DNA of 11,023 bases from an uncultured cyanobacterium (lineage in GTDB: Bacteria > Cyanobacteriota > Vampirovibrionia > Gastranaerophilales > Gastranaerophilaceae), in assembly GCA_945836835.1 (NCBI GenBank), contig CAMAML010000019.1, forward strand, positions 1 to 11,023. The letters are read 5' to 3'. Positions 1 through 5,651 of this stretch are shown here, in pieces. The translations under genes and the position numbers were made by a program. Position 1 is the first letter of the stretch, and the number at the start of each line of letters is the position of its first letter. The notes beneath the pieces were generated by a model that was not told the origin of the DNA, made no database searches, and saw nothing but the letters and a program-made list of their open reading frames with translations.

Positions 1-3
1 CCA

Positions 4-12
4 TGGTATTAT
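4..12 (+). promoter_or_regulatory. Probable extended -10 promoter element of the glycosyltransferase gene
   Basis: The sequence reads TGG-TATTAT, an extended -10 (TGn plus a one-mismatch TATAAT), ending 20 bases before the ATG at 33. The -35 region would lie outside the window. A strong ribosome binding site, AGGAGG (23-28), follows four bases before the start codon. The same CATGGTATTAT string recurs in front of rpsF, which supports reading it as a promoter. Confidence 0.4.
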
Positions 13-32
13 AAAGGAAAATAGGAGGAATT

Positions 33-914
33 ATGGCAGACATCCCGATAATAACCGTTATAACACCGACAAACCGAATGATACAGGAAGGGTTGACCGA
101 CGAGTTTAATTTGCTCGTAAATCTTTTGGACAAGCAAACCTATCCCGAAGTTGAGCATTTAATAATAGACAACGGCTCAATGGATGATACTCAGTTGTTG
201 CTGAAAGACTACAAAAACAAAGGGTATTTAACATTTTATTCGGAAAAGGACAACGGAAAATATCAAGCCTTAAACAAGGGTATTATGAGGGCAAAGGGCA
301 AGTATGTCGCATTTTTAAGTTGCGATGACTTTTTCCATGACATTACGGGCTTGGACGAGGTTGTGAGCCTTATGGAGGCAAACGACGCCGATTTTTCATT
401 TGCACCGGCTTATGCAATACATCCCGAGGGATACGTTTTCACGTTTGAACCAACGATTTATAATGCGTTTCAAGTTATGCCATGCTCAAGGCAAGCGATG
501 GTGTTTAAGAAAAGCACACTGGAAAAGATTGGATATTTTGATGAAAAATTCAAGGTTTTGGGCGATTTTGACCTTATAATAAGGTTAATTCTAAACAGAG
601 CAAAAGCAATCAGGATAACCAAAAATTACACGACATACAGGTTAAATGCAAAAACATTTGAATTTCCGGAGAAAGCCGAAGCCGAATGCAGAGCCATATT
701 CATAAAAAATTACAGAAATCTCTATCCGCTGACTACCGAGATGGTAGACAAAATGCTTAATTTTTCGGAGTTTCCGCAAGGGTTGCTCGAAAAATTATCG
801 GGATATTTTCCGCCGGAAGACAAGGAGTTGTTCTTCCAAGCATGTGAAGAAATGCATAAACTGCGTGTGGACGCACTCCAAGCACAACAAAACGGAGAGG
901 AAAACGTCGAGTAA
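33..914 (+). CDS. Family 2 glycosyltransferase (GT-A fold)
   Basis: A 293-residue protein that should transfer a sugar from a nucleotide-sugar donor onto a glycan or lipid acceptor, probably at the cytoplasmic face of the inner membrane during surface polysaccharide synthesis. The N-terminal 110 residues show the GT-A pattern: a first strand ITVITPT (7-13), the nucleotide-binding IDNGSMDDT (45-53, usually VDxGSTDxT), EKDNGKYQALNKGI (71-84), and a DxD-type metal site SCDD (96-99). GDFDL (177-181) matches the usual acidic catalytic-base region. There is no membrane segment or signal peptide. The start at 33 is fixed by AGGAGG four bases upstream. Donor and acceptor cannot be told from sequence. 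It lies 64 bases before the DNA glycosylase and may share its transcript, although the two have no functional link that I can see. The family call is secure; the substrate is unknown. Confidence 0.9.
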   Translation: MADIPIITVITPTNRMIQEGLTDEFNLLVNLLDKQTYPEVEHLIIDNGSMDDTQLLLKDYKNKGYLTFYSEKDNGKYQALNKGIMRAKGKYVAFLSCDDFFHDITGLDEVVSLMEANDADFSFAPAYAIHPEGYVFTFEPTIYNAFQVMPCSRQAMVFKKSTLEKIGYFDEKFKVLGDFDLIIRLILNRAKAIRITKNYTTYRLNAKTFEFPEKAEAECRAIFIKNYRNLYPLTTEMVDKMLNFSEFPQGLLEKLSGYFPPEDKELFFQACEEMHKLRVDALQAQQNGEENVE

Positions 915-949
915 GTTTTTCGAAGTTGCATGCCAAATTTCTTTGTGCT

Positions 950-967
950 AATCTTCGATTGAAGATT
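950..967 (+). other. Perfect hairpin just upstream of the uracil-DNA glycosylase start
   Basis: AATCTTC and GAAGATT form a seven-base-pair stem with a GATT loop, ending 11 bases before the ATG at 979. No T-run follows, so it does not look like an intrinsic terminator. The only Shine-Dalgarno-like bases (GGA, 968-970) lie immediately beside the stem, so the hairpin could influence translation of the gene; that role is inference. Confidence 0.35.
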
Positions 968-978
968 GGAAAATCATT

Positions 979-1569
979 ATGACCATAGAAACAGATTTGG
1001 AAGAAATAAAGAATATGTGTGCGATGTGCGAGAACTGTACATTGGCAAAATCGAGAACCCAAACGGTATTTTCGGCGGGAGTTCCCAATAATAAATTAAT
1101 GCTTATCGGTGAGGCTCCCGGGTTTTATGAAGATAAACAGGGCGAGCCGTTTGTCGGGAAAGCGGGGCAGTTGCTGGACAGAATTTTTAATTCAGTCGGA
1201 CTTTCGAGGCAAAAGAACATATATATTTGCAACACGATAAAATGCCGACCGCCCGAGAACAGAGATCCTTTGCCGGAAGAAAAAGCGGCATGCCGAGCTT
1301 TTTTGGACGCGCAGATAGAGATATTGAAACCGAGAATAATTTTGTTGTGCGGAAAAGTTGCCCTGACTTCTTTTATAAACACTACAAACGGGATAACGAA
1401 GATGAGAGGGAAGTGGTTTGAAGGGCCCTACGGAAGCCGTATGATGCCGATATTTCATCCGTCGTACCTGTTAAGAAACGACTCACACGAAAAAGGCAGT
1501 CCAAAGTGGCTGATGTGGCAGGATATACAAGAGGTAAAACGGGTTTACGACGAGCTTGCGGAGGAATAA
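979..1569 (+). CDS. Family 4 uracil-DNA glycosylase with an iron-sulfur cluster
   Basis: A 196-residue protein of the usual length for family 4 uracil-DNA glycosylases, which remove uracil (from cytosine deamination or dUTP misincorporation) and start base excision repair. Motif A is GEAPGFYEDKQGEPFVGKAG (44-63) and the C-terminal motif is HPSYLLR (160-166). The four cysteines that should hold a [4Fe-4S] cluster are present: C17 and C20 in the CxxCxL segment near the N-terminus, then C89 in NTIKCRPPENRDP and C105, sixteen positions later. C14 and C84 are extra. The ATG at 979 has only a weak ribosome binding site (GGA, 968-970), but the next in-frame ATG (1015) lies just before the Fe-S cysteines and has no better site, so 979 is preferred. 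No family 1 Ung is visible here, so this may be the main uracil glycosylase, though that cannot be judged from one window. Confidence 0.92.
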   Translation: MTIETDLEEIKNMCAMCENCTLAKSRTQTVFSAGVPNNKLMLIGEAPGFYEDKQGEPFVGKAGQLLDRIFNSVGLSRQKNIYICNTIKCRPPENRDPLPEEKAACRAFLDAQIEILKPRIILLCGKVALTSFINTTNGITKMRGKWFEGPYGSRMMPIFHPSYLLRNDSHEKGSPKWLMWQDIQEVKRVYDELAEE

Positions 1570-1611
1570 ACCGGCGAAAAAATTATCCTAAAAAATTTTT
1601 GAACAAAAGTC

Positions 1612-1640
1612 TTGACATTAAATTTTTTTTATCATAGAAT
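1612..1640 (+). promoter_or_regulatory. Sigma-70-type promoter of tRNA-Glu
   Basis: A perfect -35 box TTGACA (1612-1617) is separated by exactly 17 bases from TAGAAT (1635-1640), one mismatch from TATAAT. Transcription should begin near 1647, leaving a leader of about 48 bases before the tRNA. It is the best promoter in the window, as expected for a stable RNA gene. Confidence 0.85.
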
Positions 1641-1694
1641 AGAGCTTGTCAGGAATGTGAGGGAAAAACCCCGAACATAGGGAAGTAAGAACAA

Positions 1695-1770
1695 GCCCCC
1701 ATCGTCTAGAGGCCTAGGACAACACCCTTTCACGGTGTAGACAGCGATTCGAATTCGCTTGGGGGTACCA
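1695..1770 (+). tRNA. tRNA-Glu, anticodon UUC, CCA encoded
   Basis: A complete cloverleaf can be drawn by hand. The acceptor stem pairs GCCCCCA (1695-1701) with TGGGGGT (1760-1766), followed by discriminator A73 and an encoded CCA (1768-1770). The anticodon stem is ACACC/GGTGT around loop CTTTCAC, giving anticodon TTC at 1729-1731. The T stem is AGCGA/TCGCT around TTCGAAT. Position 1 pairs with 72 as G:U, and the last T-stem pair is A53:U61. These features are typical of chloroplast and cyanobacterial tRNA-Glu, where the tRNA also feeds tetrapyrrole synthesis through glutamyl-tRNA reductase. That background supports placing the host near Cyanobacteria. The gene is a single-tRNA transcription unit with its own promoter and terminator. 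Confidence 0.97.
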
Positions 1771-1771
1771 T

Positions 1772-1803
1772 AAAAAAGACCACTCATCTCGTCGGTCTTT
1801 TTT
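1772..1803 (+). terminator. Intrinsic terminator of tRNA-Glu
   Basis: AAAAAAGACC (1772-1781) pairs with GGTCTTTTTT (1794-1803) around a 12-base loop, starting one base after the encoded CCA. The T-run forms the 3' side. It directly ends the tRNA transcript. Confidence 0.8.
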
Positions 1804-1820
1804 ATTTACCGTATAATAAT

Positions 1821-1848
1821 AAAAAGCCTCTTTCAAAAGAGGCTTTTT
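1821..1848. terminator. Bidirectional terminator between tRNA-Glu and the nitroreductase
   Basis: AAAAAGCCTCTT (1821-1832) and AAGAGGCTTTTT (1837-1848) form a perfect 12-base-pair stem with a TCAA loop and T-runs on both strands. It lies 17 bases beyond the stop codon of the convergent nitroreductase gene, so it can end that transcript and back up the tRNA terminator. Confidence 0.88.
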
Positions 1849-1865
1849 CTATTATTGTTCGCAAA

Positions 1866-2408
1866 TTACATAATCGTCAAAACTTCGGACAGCGGTTTTC
1901 GTGTCGGTGCTTGCGGGACATCTTCGTAGTATCCGAGCGGAATGAGGGTGGATATTGAGTATTCATCGCCAAGGTTGAGCAGTTTTTTTATCTCGGGTTC
2001 ATCTATTATTCCGAGGATAACGCTCCCTATTCCGAGGTTGAAAGCCGCAAGGCAAAGGGTTTGGGCGTTCAAGCCCGCATCAAACGACTGCCAGTGAGAG
2101 CCTTTGGCGGTTGTCGGCGTTCCGTCGGGATTGTAGCCCGAGATGCCGTTTGCCGTAATTTGTACCATAAGAACTTTTGAACGGTTTATTATATTCGTGT
2201 TCCATTCAAAACCGCAGACGCAATTTTGTGCAATCTCTGATTTGAGTTTCTCATCTTTTATTGCAACGTAGCTGACTGTTTGAGAATTTTTCCAGCTCGG
2301 TGCAAATTGTGCCGTGCGGACAATTTCTTCAATAGTTTCGTTTGAAATTTCTTTGTCCGAATAGGTTCGGATACTTCTTCTTGAAAGTATACAGTCTTTT
2401 GTTTCCAT
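1866..2408 (-). CDS. Nitroreductase family FMN oxidoreductase
   Basis: A 180-residue member of the flavin-dependent nitroreductase family, cytoplasmic and normally dimeric, using NAD(P)H to reduce nitro compounds, quinones or similar electron acceptors. The N-terminal RRSIRTY (10-16) is the FMN-phosphate binding signature. APSWKNSQ (36-43) matches the flavin-contacting APSxxNxQ region, and GIGSVILGIID (126-136) and PLGYYEDVPQAPTRKPLSEV near the C-terminus are also typical. The length suits the short single-domain group. AAGGAG lies shortly upstream of the ATG at 2408; an ATG five bases earlier is too close to that site. It is 55 bases downstream of trxB on the same strand and could be read through from it, and a TATAAT at 2442-2447 might give it its own promoter. 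The true substrate is unknown. Confidence 0.9.
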   Translation of the reverse strand: METKDCILSRRSIRTYSDKEISNETIEEIVRTAQFAPSWKNSQTVSYVAIKDEKLKSEIAQNCVCGFEWNTNIINRSKVLMVQITANGISGYNPDGTPTTAKGSHWQSFDAGLNAQTLCLAAFNLGIGSVILGIIDEPEIKKLLNLGDEYSISTLIPLGYYEDVPQAPTRKPLSEVLTIM

Positions 2409-2463
2409 AACATAACTCCTTATTTTCTATAAGAAAATTATATTATAAAAATAAAAATTTAGT

Positions 2464-3405
2464 CTAAATTTTTTCGCGGCTGTGGGATTTTTCTTCTATA
2501 TATTTAACCGCATAAACAGCAGCTACGGCACCGTCGGCGGTCGCAGTGATGACTTGTCTTAACGGTGTATTTCTGACATCCCCGACGGCATAAACGCCTT
2601 CAAGACTCGTTTGCATGGTGGTATCCGTTACAATAAACCCTTTTTCGTCTTGCTTTAATTGAGTGCAAAACATTTCCGTATTCGGTTTTATCCCGATGTA
2701 AGGGAAAACCCCGTCGACGTTCAAAATCCCTATCTCGGAAGTTTTGACGTTTTTAGTGATAACCGAGTTCACGAGAGCCTCGCCGACGATTTTTTCTACG
2801 ACGGTATCAAAGACGAACTTGATTTTTTCATTTTTAAAAGCCCGTTCCTGTATAATTTTGTCAGCTCGAAGTTCGTTTCTTCTGTGGATTACGTAAACTT
2901 TTTTTGCAAATTTTGTTAAGTACATTGCCTCTTCTATTGCGGAATTTCCGCCCCCGACGACGGCAACGACCTTGTCCTTGTAGAATGAACCGTCGCAGAC
3001 GGCACAGTAGCTTACCCCTCTCCCGACAAATTCTTTTTCACCTTCAACTCCGAGTTTCATAGGGCTTGCACCCGTTGCGATGATTATCGTTTTCCCCTCA
3101 AAGTCGAACTCTTTTGTGCTGATTGTTTTTGCGACAAGGTCGACGTTTTCGATTTCCTGCATCGGAAATTTTTTTACCTTGAACATATCCGCATGTTGTT
3201 CAAATTTTTCTGCCAAATCATATCCGCCGATTTTTAAAAACCCCGGATAATTCTCCAATTCCAAATAATTTGAGGGTTGACCGCCAAACATACTTGTGTC
3301 GATGATTGCCGTCGAAACCGCCCCTCTGCTTGCGTAAATTCCCGCAGAAAACCCCGCAGGACCTCCGCCTAAAATGATTGTGTCAAAGTATAATCTTTCC
3401 TTCAT
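2464..3405 (-). CDS. trxB: Thioredoxin reductase
   Basis: A 313-residue low-molecular-weight thioredoxin reductase, which passes electrons from NADPH through FAD and a redox disulfide to thioredoxin in the cytoplasm. The FAD-binding GGGPAG is at 13-18 and GGQPSNYLELENYPGF (41-56) is the second flavin-contacting segment. The active-site pair is CAVC (C134 and C137) followed by DG. The NADPH domain has GGGNSA (151-156) and HRR (174-176), the latter favouring the 2'-phosphate of NADPH. The closing flavin motif VYAVGDVRNTPLRQVITA (271-288) is intact. GGGGAAG upstream of 3405 supports the start. It begins 17 bases after the stop of the secreted-protein gene, so the two are probably cotranscribed. 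No thioredoxin gene is nearby. A ferredoxin- or other flavodoxin-type reductase is unlikely because the CxxC motif and the HRR segment are both present. Confidence 0.96.
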   Translation of the reverse strand: MKERLYFDTIILGGGPAGFSAGIYASRGAVSTAIIDTSMFGGQPSNYLELENYPGFLKIGGYDLAEKFEQHADMFKVKKFPMQEIENVDLVAKTISTKEFDFEGKTIIIATGASPMKLGVEGEKEFVGRGVSYCAVCDGSFYKDKVVAVVGGGNSAIEEAMYLTKFAKKVYVIHRRNELRADKIIQERAFKNEKIKFVFDTVVEKIVGEALVNSVITKNVKTSEIGILNVDGVFPYIGIKPNTEMFCTQLKQDEKGFIVTDTTMQTSLEGVYAVGDVRNTPLRQVITATADGAVAAVYAVKYIEEKSHSREKI

Positions 3406-3422
3406 ATAACTTCCCCTTAAAT

Positions 3423-3917
3423 TTAATCCTCAGTAATGTTTCCCCCCGAGATTTTAGTCCCTTTGAGGGTGTAAGTTGCTTTCTTTTCGCCGCCGTTGGG
3501 TGAGGTCAAAAGCAGATAATTTTTGCCGACAAACCTATCTCCCGAAATAGTTATCTCGACCGTATCGGTTAAATTTTGGTTGTCGTAGTTTCCCGATTTG
3601 GAAAATTTTACCGTATTATTTTTCACAAACTCCACGTCCACGGAGGCTTTTGCCCCCGAAAGCGGGTTACTTAAAGTAATGACGTCGGAGGTTTTAAATA
3701 AGTTCCAAATATCGACCCCGAGCGGCTTAAATGTTCCGACGGCATTGGTTGTTTCGAGGTTTGAGACAACCCGCCATGTTCCCATAAGCTCTATCGGTAC
3801 TTGTGAATTTAAGGATACTCCCGCTCGGAGAAGGGGTGTGTCGTTTGCACTTGCACCGCAAACCGTAAATATCCCGAAAATTATTGTAAAAAAAGTTTTA
3901 ACCGTTATTTTAATCAT
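3423..3917 (-). CDS. Small secreted protein of unknown function
   Basis: A 164-residue protein I do not recognise. A typical signal peptide is clear: two lysines, the hydrophobic run FFTIIFGIFTV, and a likely signal peptidase I site after ASA (22-24). C20 is preceded by valine, so a lipoprotein is unlikely. The mature part (about 140 residues) is rich in alternating hydrophobic residues, Thr and Ser and has no cysteine, suggesting an all-beta domain. The early MGTWRVVSN (45-53) is reminiscent of lipocalin-like folds, but this resemblance is weak. It lies 17 bases upstream of trxB on the same strand. The only in-frame ATG that retains the signal peptide is 3917. It has no Shine-Dalgarno sequence, and a TATAAT box sits five bases before it, suggesting a leaderless message. 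It probably acts in the periplasm or outside the cell. Confidence 0.7.
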   Translation of the reverse strand: MIKITVKTFFTIIFGIFTVCGASANDTPLLRAGVSLNSQVPIELMGTWRVVSNLETTNAVGTFKPLGVDIWNLFKTSDVITLSNPLSGAKASVDVEFVKNNTVKFSKSGNYDNQNLTDTVEITISGDRFVGKNYLLLTSPNGGEKKATYTLKGTKISGGNITED

Positions 3918-3922
3918 ACCAA

Positions 3923-3952
3923 ATTATATAATGAAACGACCGCAAAAATCAA
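3923..3952 (-). promoter_or_regulatory. Promoter of the secreted-protein/trxB unit
   Basis: On the reverse strand TTGATT (3952-3947) is followed after 18 bases by a perfect TATAAT (3928-3923). Only five bases separate this -10 box from the start codon at 3917, so transcription would begin at or right beside the A of the ATG. No ribosome binding site fits in the gap. Confidence 0.6.
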
Positions 3953-3977
3953 CCGTCAGGCAGTCGGTAGCACCCGA

Positions 3978-4136
3978 TTATTTTTCGAGGTTTGCAATCG
4001 CATATTCGCAGCATTGCTTTACAAGATTGTTTAGCGATACCCCTTTTTTCTGTGCAATCTCGGACAACGTTTCCACTAAATTCTTTGGTAACCTGAATGT
4101 TTTGTTAATCATTTCTTCTTTTTCTACTTTGAACAT
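3978..4136 (-). CDS. Ribbon-helix-helix (Arc/CopG-like) DNA-binding protein
   Basis: A 52-residue protein starting MFKVEKEEM. Reading could open 13 codons earlier at 4175, but AAGGAGA lies four bases before the ATG at 4136, which fixes the shorter start. INKTFRLPKNLVETLSEIAQ followed by KKGVSLNNLVKQCCEYAI gives the RHH layout: a short basic strand that enters the DNA major groove, then two helices with the turn at GVSLN. Such proteins bind DNA as dimers of dimers at palindromic sites, either as antitoxins or as small repressors. No toxin-like partner gene adjoins it; the next gene downstream on its strand, beyond 60 bases, encodes a secreted protein. It is divergent from the pilin-like gene, and a 27-bp perfect palindrome lies between them, so autoregulation and control of the pilin are plausible. 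Confidence 0.8.
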   Translation of the reverse strand: MFKVEKEEMINKTFRLPKNLVETLSEIAQKKGVSLNNLVKQCCEYAIANLEK

Positions 4137-4178
4137 ACAATCTCCTTTTATGTAAAGAATAAAAACAAAAAACACAAA

Positions 4179-4206
4179 AATATATACTTAATATTTCAAG
4201 TGTAAA
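4179..4206 (-). promoter_or_regulatory. Possible promoter of the RHH gene
   Basis: On the reverse strand TTTACA (4206-4201), inside the 27-bp palindrome, is followed after 16 bases by TATATT (4184-4179). Both boxes are imperfect and the region is AT-rich, so this is a weak call. It is notable because the palindrome would then cover the -35 boxes of both divergent genes. Confidence 0.35.
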
Positions 4207-4219
4207 ATACACTTGAAAT
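4193..4219. promoter_or_regulatory. Perfect 27-bp palindrome, likely operator
   Basis: ATTTCAAGTGTA (4193-4204), a three-base AAA centre, and TACACTTGAAAT (4208-4219) form perfect 12-base arms. The right arm contains the TTGAAA -35 box of the pilin-like gene. It lies 57 bases upstream of the RHH start codon. A two-fold symmetric site of this kind between divergent genes, one encoding an RHH protein, is the classic operator arrangement; binding itself is inferred. Confidence 0.65.
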
Positions 4220-4241
4220 GTTCGTGCAAATGTGTTATGAT
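4213..4241 (+). promoter_or_regulatory. Promoter of the pilin-like gene
   Basis: TTGAAA (4213-4218), a 17-base spacer, and TATGAT (4236-4241) make a good sigma-70-type promoter. Transcription would start near 4248 and leave a leader of about 54 bases. Its -35 box is inside the 27-bp palindrome and its -10 box lies between the arms of the second dyad (4224-4251), so a bound protein would block it. Confidence 0.65.
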
Positions 4242-4251
4242 AAATTTGCAC
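4224..4251. promoter_or_regulatory. Second inverted repeat spanning the pilin -10 box
   Basis: GTGCAAAT (4224-4231) and ATTTGCAC (4244-4251) are perfect eight-base arms separated by 12 bases that include the TATGAT box. The half-site (GTGCAAAT) differs from that of the neighbouring 27-bp palindrome, so a second regulator may be involved. Confidence 0.5.
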
Positions 4252-4301
4252 ATGGGGTATACATAGGGATAGACATTTAGCAAAAGAAAGGAGTTGGACG
4301 T

Positions 4302-5480
4302 ATGAGTTCAAACAGGATTAGAAAACAAAAAAAATGGCGAGGAGGCTTCACTCTTGCTGAGGTTCTTATCACGTTGGGCGTAATCGGTGTGGTGGCGGCG
4401 GTGACCATGCCGACTTTGGTCACGAATATTCAAGAGCGGGTGAGAAAAGAACAGGTACGCACGGTTAAGTACAAATTCACCAAAGCTACCGACAAGATGA
4501 ACTCACTCGGCAAAATCGGGCATTATGACTCGACAATGGACTTTGTAAACGAATTGAAAAAGCACCTCACAATCGCCAAAATCTGCCAAAACAACGAACT
4601 TGACAAATGTTGGCCCAGCGAAAGTATTAACGCTTACAGCGGTAGCGGTACCACATTGACGGAATTTCCCGTTAAAGACCTGAAAAAGGGTGTTAACTTG
4701 AAGGCGTTGGCACTTGGAACAAAAACAACAGAAACCGTCGGGATTGTGACGGGCGACGGGGTGCCAATGTTGCTTGTTTATTCACCCGTATGTTCAGGTT
4801 TTGATGAGGCAAAGACTTATACGTGGTCGGTACAGGACGGCAAGCCTGTCACAAACGCCACAACAAACTGTGTAAGTGCGATTTTTGACATAAACGGTGC
4901 AAAAGGTCCTAACAAAATCGGTACGGACGTCCGCACCTTGAACTCACTTTTCGGTTCAACAGATTTAGGTACAGTAGCAGGTATATCTTCGGAACAATGC
5001 GAAAAAGTCAAAACCAAATATGGGATTAACGAATGTTGTACAGATTGCGACGCAAACGGAGGAGACACCTGGGCAGCCGGCGTAATCAAGTGTGCCGATA
5101 TGGGACTACACTTACCTGACATGCTAACCCTTGCAAACATAGCGAACGCTCGTTACGGGACAACGTTAATCGGACCGTACACCATTTATATGGGTACACA
5201 GTACGGCGAAGACTGCAGAACCCCAATCGCAGATTGGTACGGACAAAATTCCTACATCTTCAATGAAGCTGAGATACTTTGTAACGTAGACACAAGCACC
5301 GATGCCAATTCCGCCCTCAACGACGGTGAAGGCTCAACTCTCCCAACCATTTCCGGTGGCTACTGGTCGAGTTCGGAGGCTTCCGTTGTTGCGTACAGAC
5401 GGTACTTCGGCCCCGATAGCAGTACCTGGAGCAGGGATGTACGTTACGGTGGCCGCGAGTCGTTGTGCGTAGGTGATTAA
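4302..5480 (+). CDS. Pilin-like protein with a C-type-lectin-like C-terminal domain
   Basis: A 392-residue protein. A short basic leader ends at G15, followed by FTLAEVLITLGVIGVVAAVTMPTL: a class III signal with Glu at +5, cut and methylated by prepilin peptidase, then the hydrophobic helix of type IV pilins and type II secretion pseudopilins. The middle section includes DINGAKGPNKIGTD (196-209), common in such proteins, and paired cysteines. From about residue 240 a second domain begins: CCTDCDANGGDTWAAGVIKCADMG (245-268) then LHLPDMLTLANI, and GGYWSSSE (352-359) near the end. This layout matches the C-type-lectin/DUF1566-type fold often found at the ends of phage and bacterial adhesins. The final 30 codons (5379-5468) have about 60% GC and only 14 adenines in 90 bases. 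AAAGGAG lies upstream of 4302. It probably sits at a pilus or secretion filament as a binding subunit. The pilin part is secure; the ligand and the variable-region idea are inference. Confidence 0.88.
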   Translation: MSSNRIRKQKKWRGGFTLAEVLITLGVIGVVAAVTMPTLVTNIQERVRKEQVRTVKYKFTKATDKMNSLGKIGHYDSTMDFVNELKKHLTIAKICQNNELDKCWPSESINAYSGSGTTLTEFPVKDLKKGVNLKALALGTKTTETVGIVTGDGVPMLLVYSPVCSGFDEAKTYTWSVQDGKPVTNATTNCVSAIFDINGAKGPNKIGTDVRTLNSLFGSTDLGTVAGISSEQCEKVKTKYGINECCTDCDANGGDTWAAGVIKCADMGLHLPDMLTLANIANARYGTTLIGPYTIYMGTQYGEDCRTPIADWYGQNSYIFNEAEILCNVDTSTDANSALNDGEGSTLPTISGGYWSSSEASVVAYRRYFGPDSSTWSRDVRYGGRESLCVGD

Positions 5481-5520
5481 AAAGCTTTACTTTTGTATAT
5501 ATTTTATGTTATTTATTTTG

Positions 5521-5555
5521 AACGCCTTGTTAGACCTCCTTTCAAAGGCGTTTTT
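5521..5555 (+). terminator. Terminator of the pilin-like gene
   Basis: AACGCCTT (5521-5528) pairs with AAGGCGTT (5545-5552) around a 16-base loop, with a run of five T from 5551. It lies 40 bases past the stop codon. Confidence 0.75.
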
Positions 5556-5621
5556 ATTTTTCTATAACGAGACATGGAGAACCTTGTGTCCCTCCGTCTC
5601 CACACAAGAGTTTTGTAGATT

Positions 5622-5651
5622 GTGTTCAACGTTTTCATTGAACACGACAAC
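5622..5651 (+). repeat. Palindrome-containing 30-bp repeat, copy 1
   Basis: Identical over 30 bases to 5895-5924, same orientation. Within it GTGTTCAA and TTGAACAC form eight-base arms around CGTTTTCA, followed by CGACAAC outside the hairpin minus its first base pair. The two copies bracket a 243-base insert. Confidence 0.85.

Noticed and set aside
1641..1694. Riboswitch or T-box in the leader before tRNA-Glu
   Set aside because: Only about 48 bases with a small GGG/CCC hairpin; ordinary tRNA leader.
3978..4136. RHH protein as the antitoxin of a toxin-antitoxin pair
   Set aside because: No toxin-sized gene overlaps or adjoins it on its strand; the next gene downstream encodes a signal-peptide protein behind its own promoter.
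3978..4175. Longer start at 4175 for the RHH protein
   Set aside because: A ribosome binding site fits only the ATG at 4136, and the 13 extra residues are hydrophobic and outside the RHH domain.
5529..5544. ACCTCCTTTC in the pilin terminator loop matches the anti-Shine-Dalgarno end of 16S rRNA
   Set aside because: A ten-base match in one loop, partly dictated by the stem, with no other rRNA sequence around it. Most likely chance.
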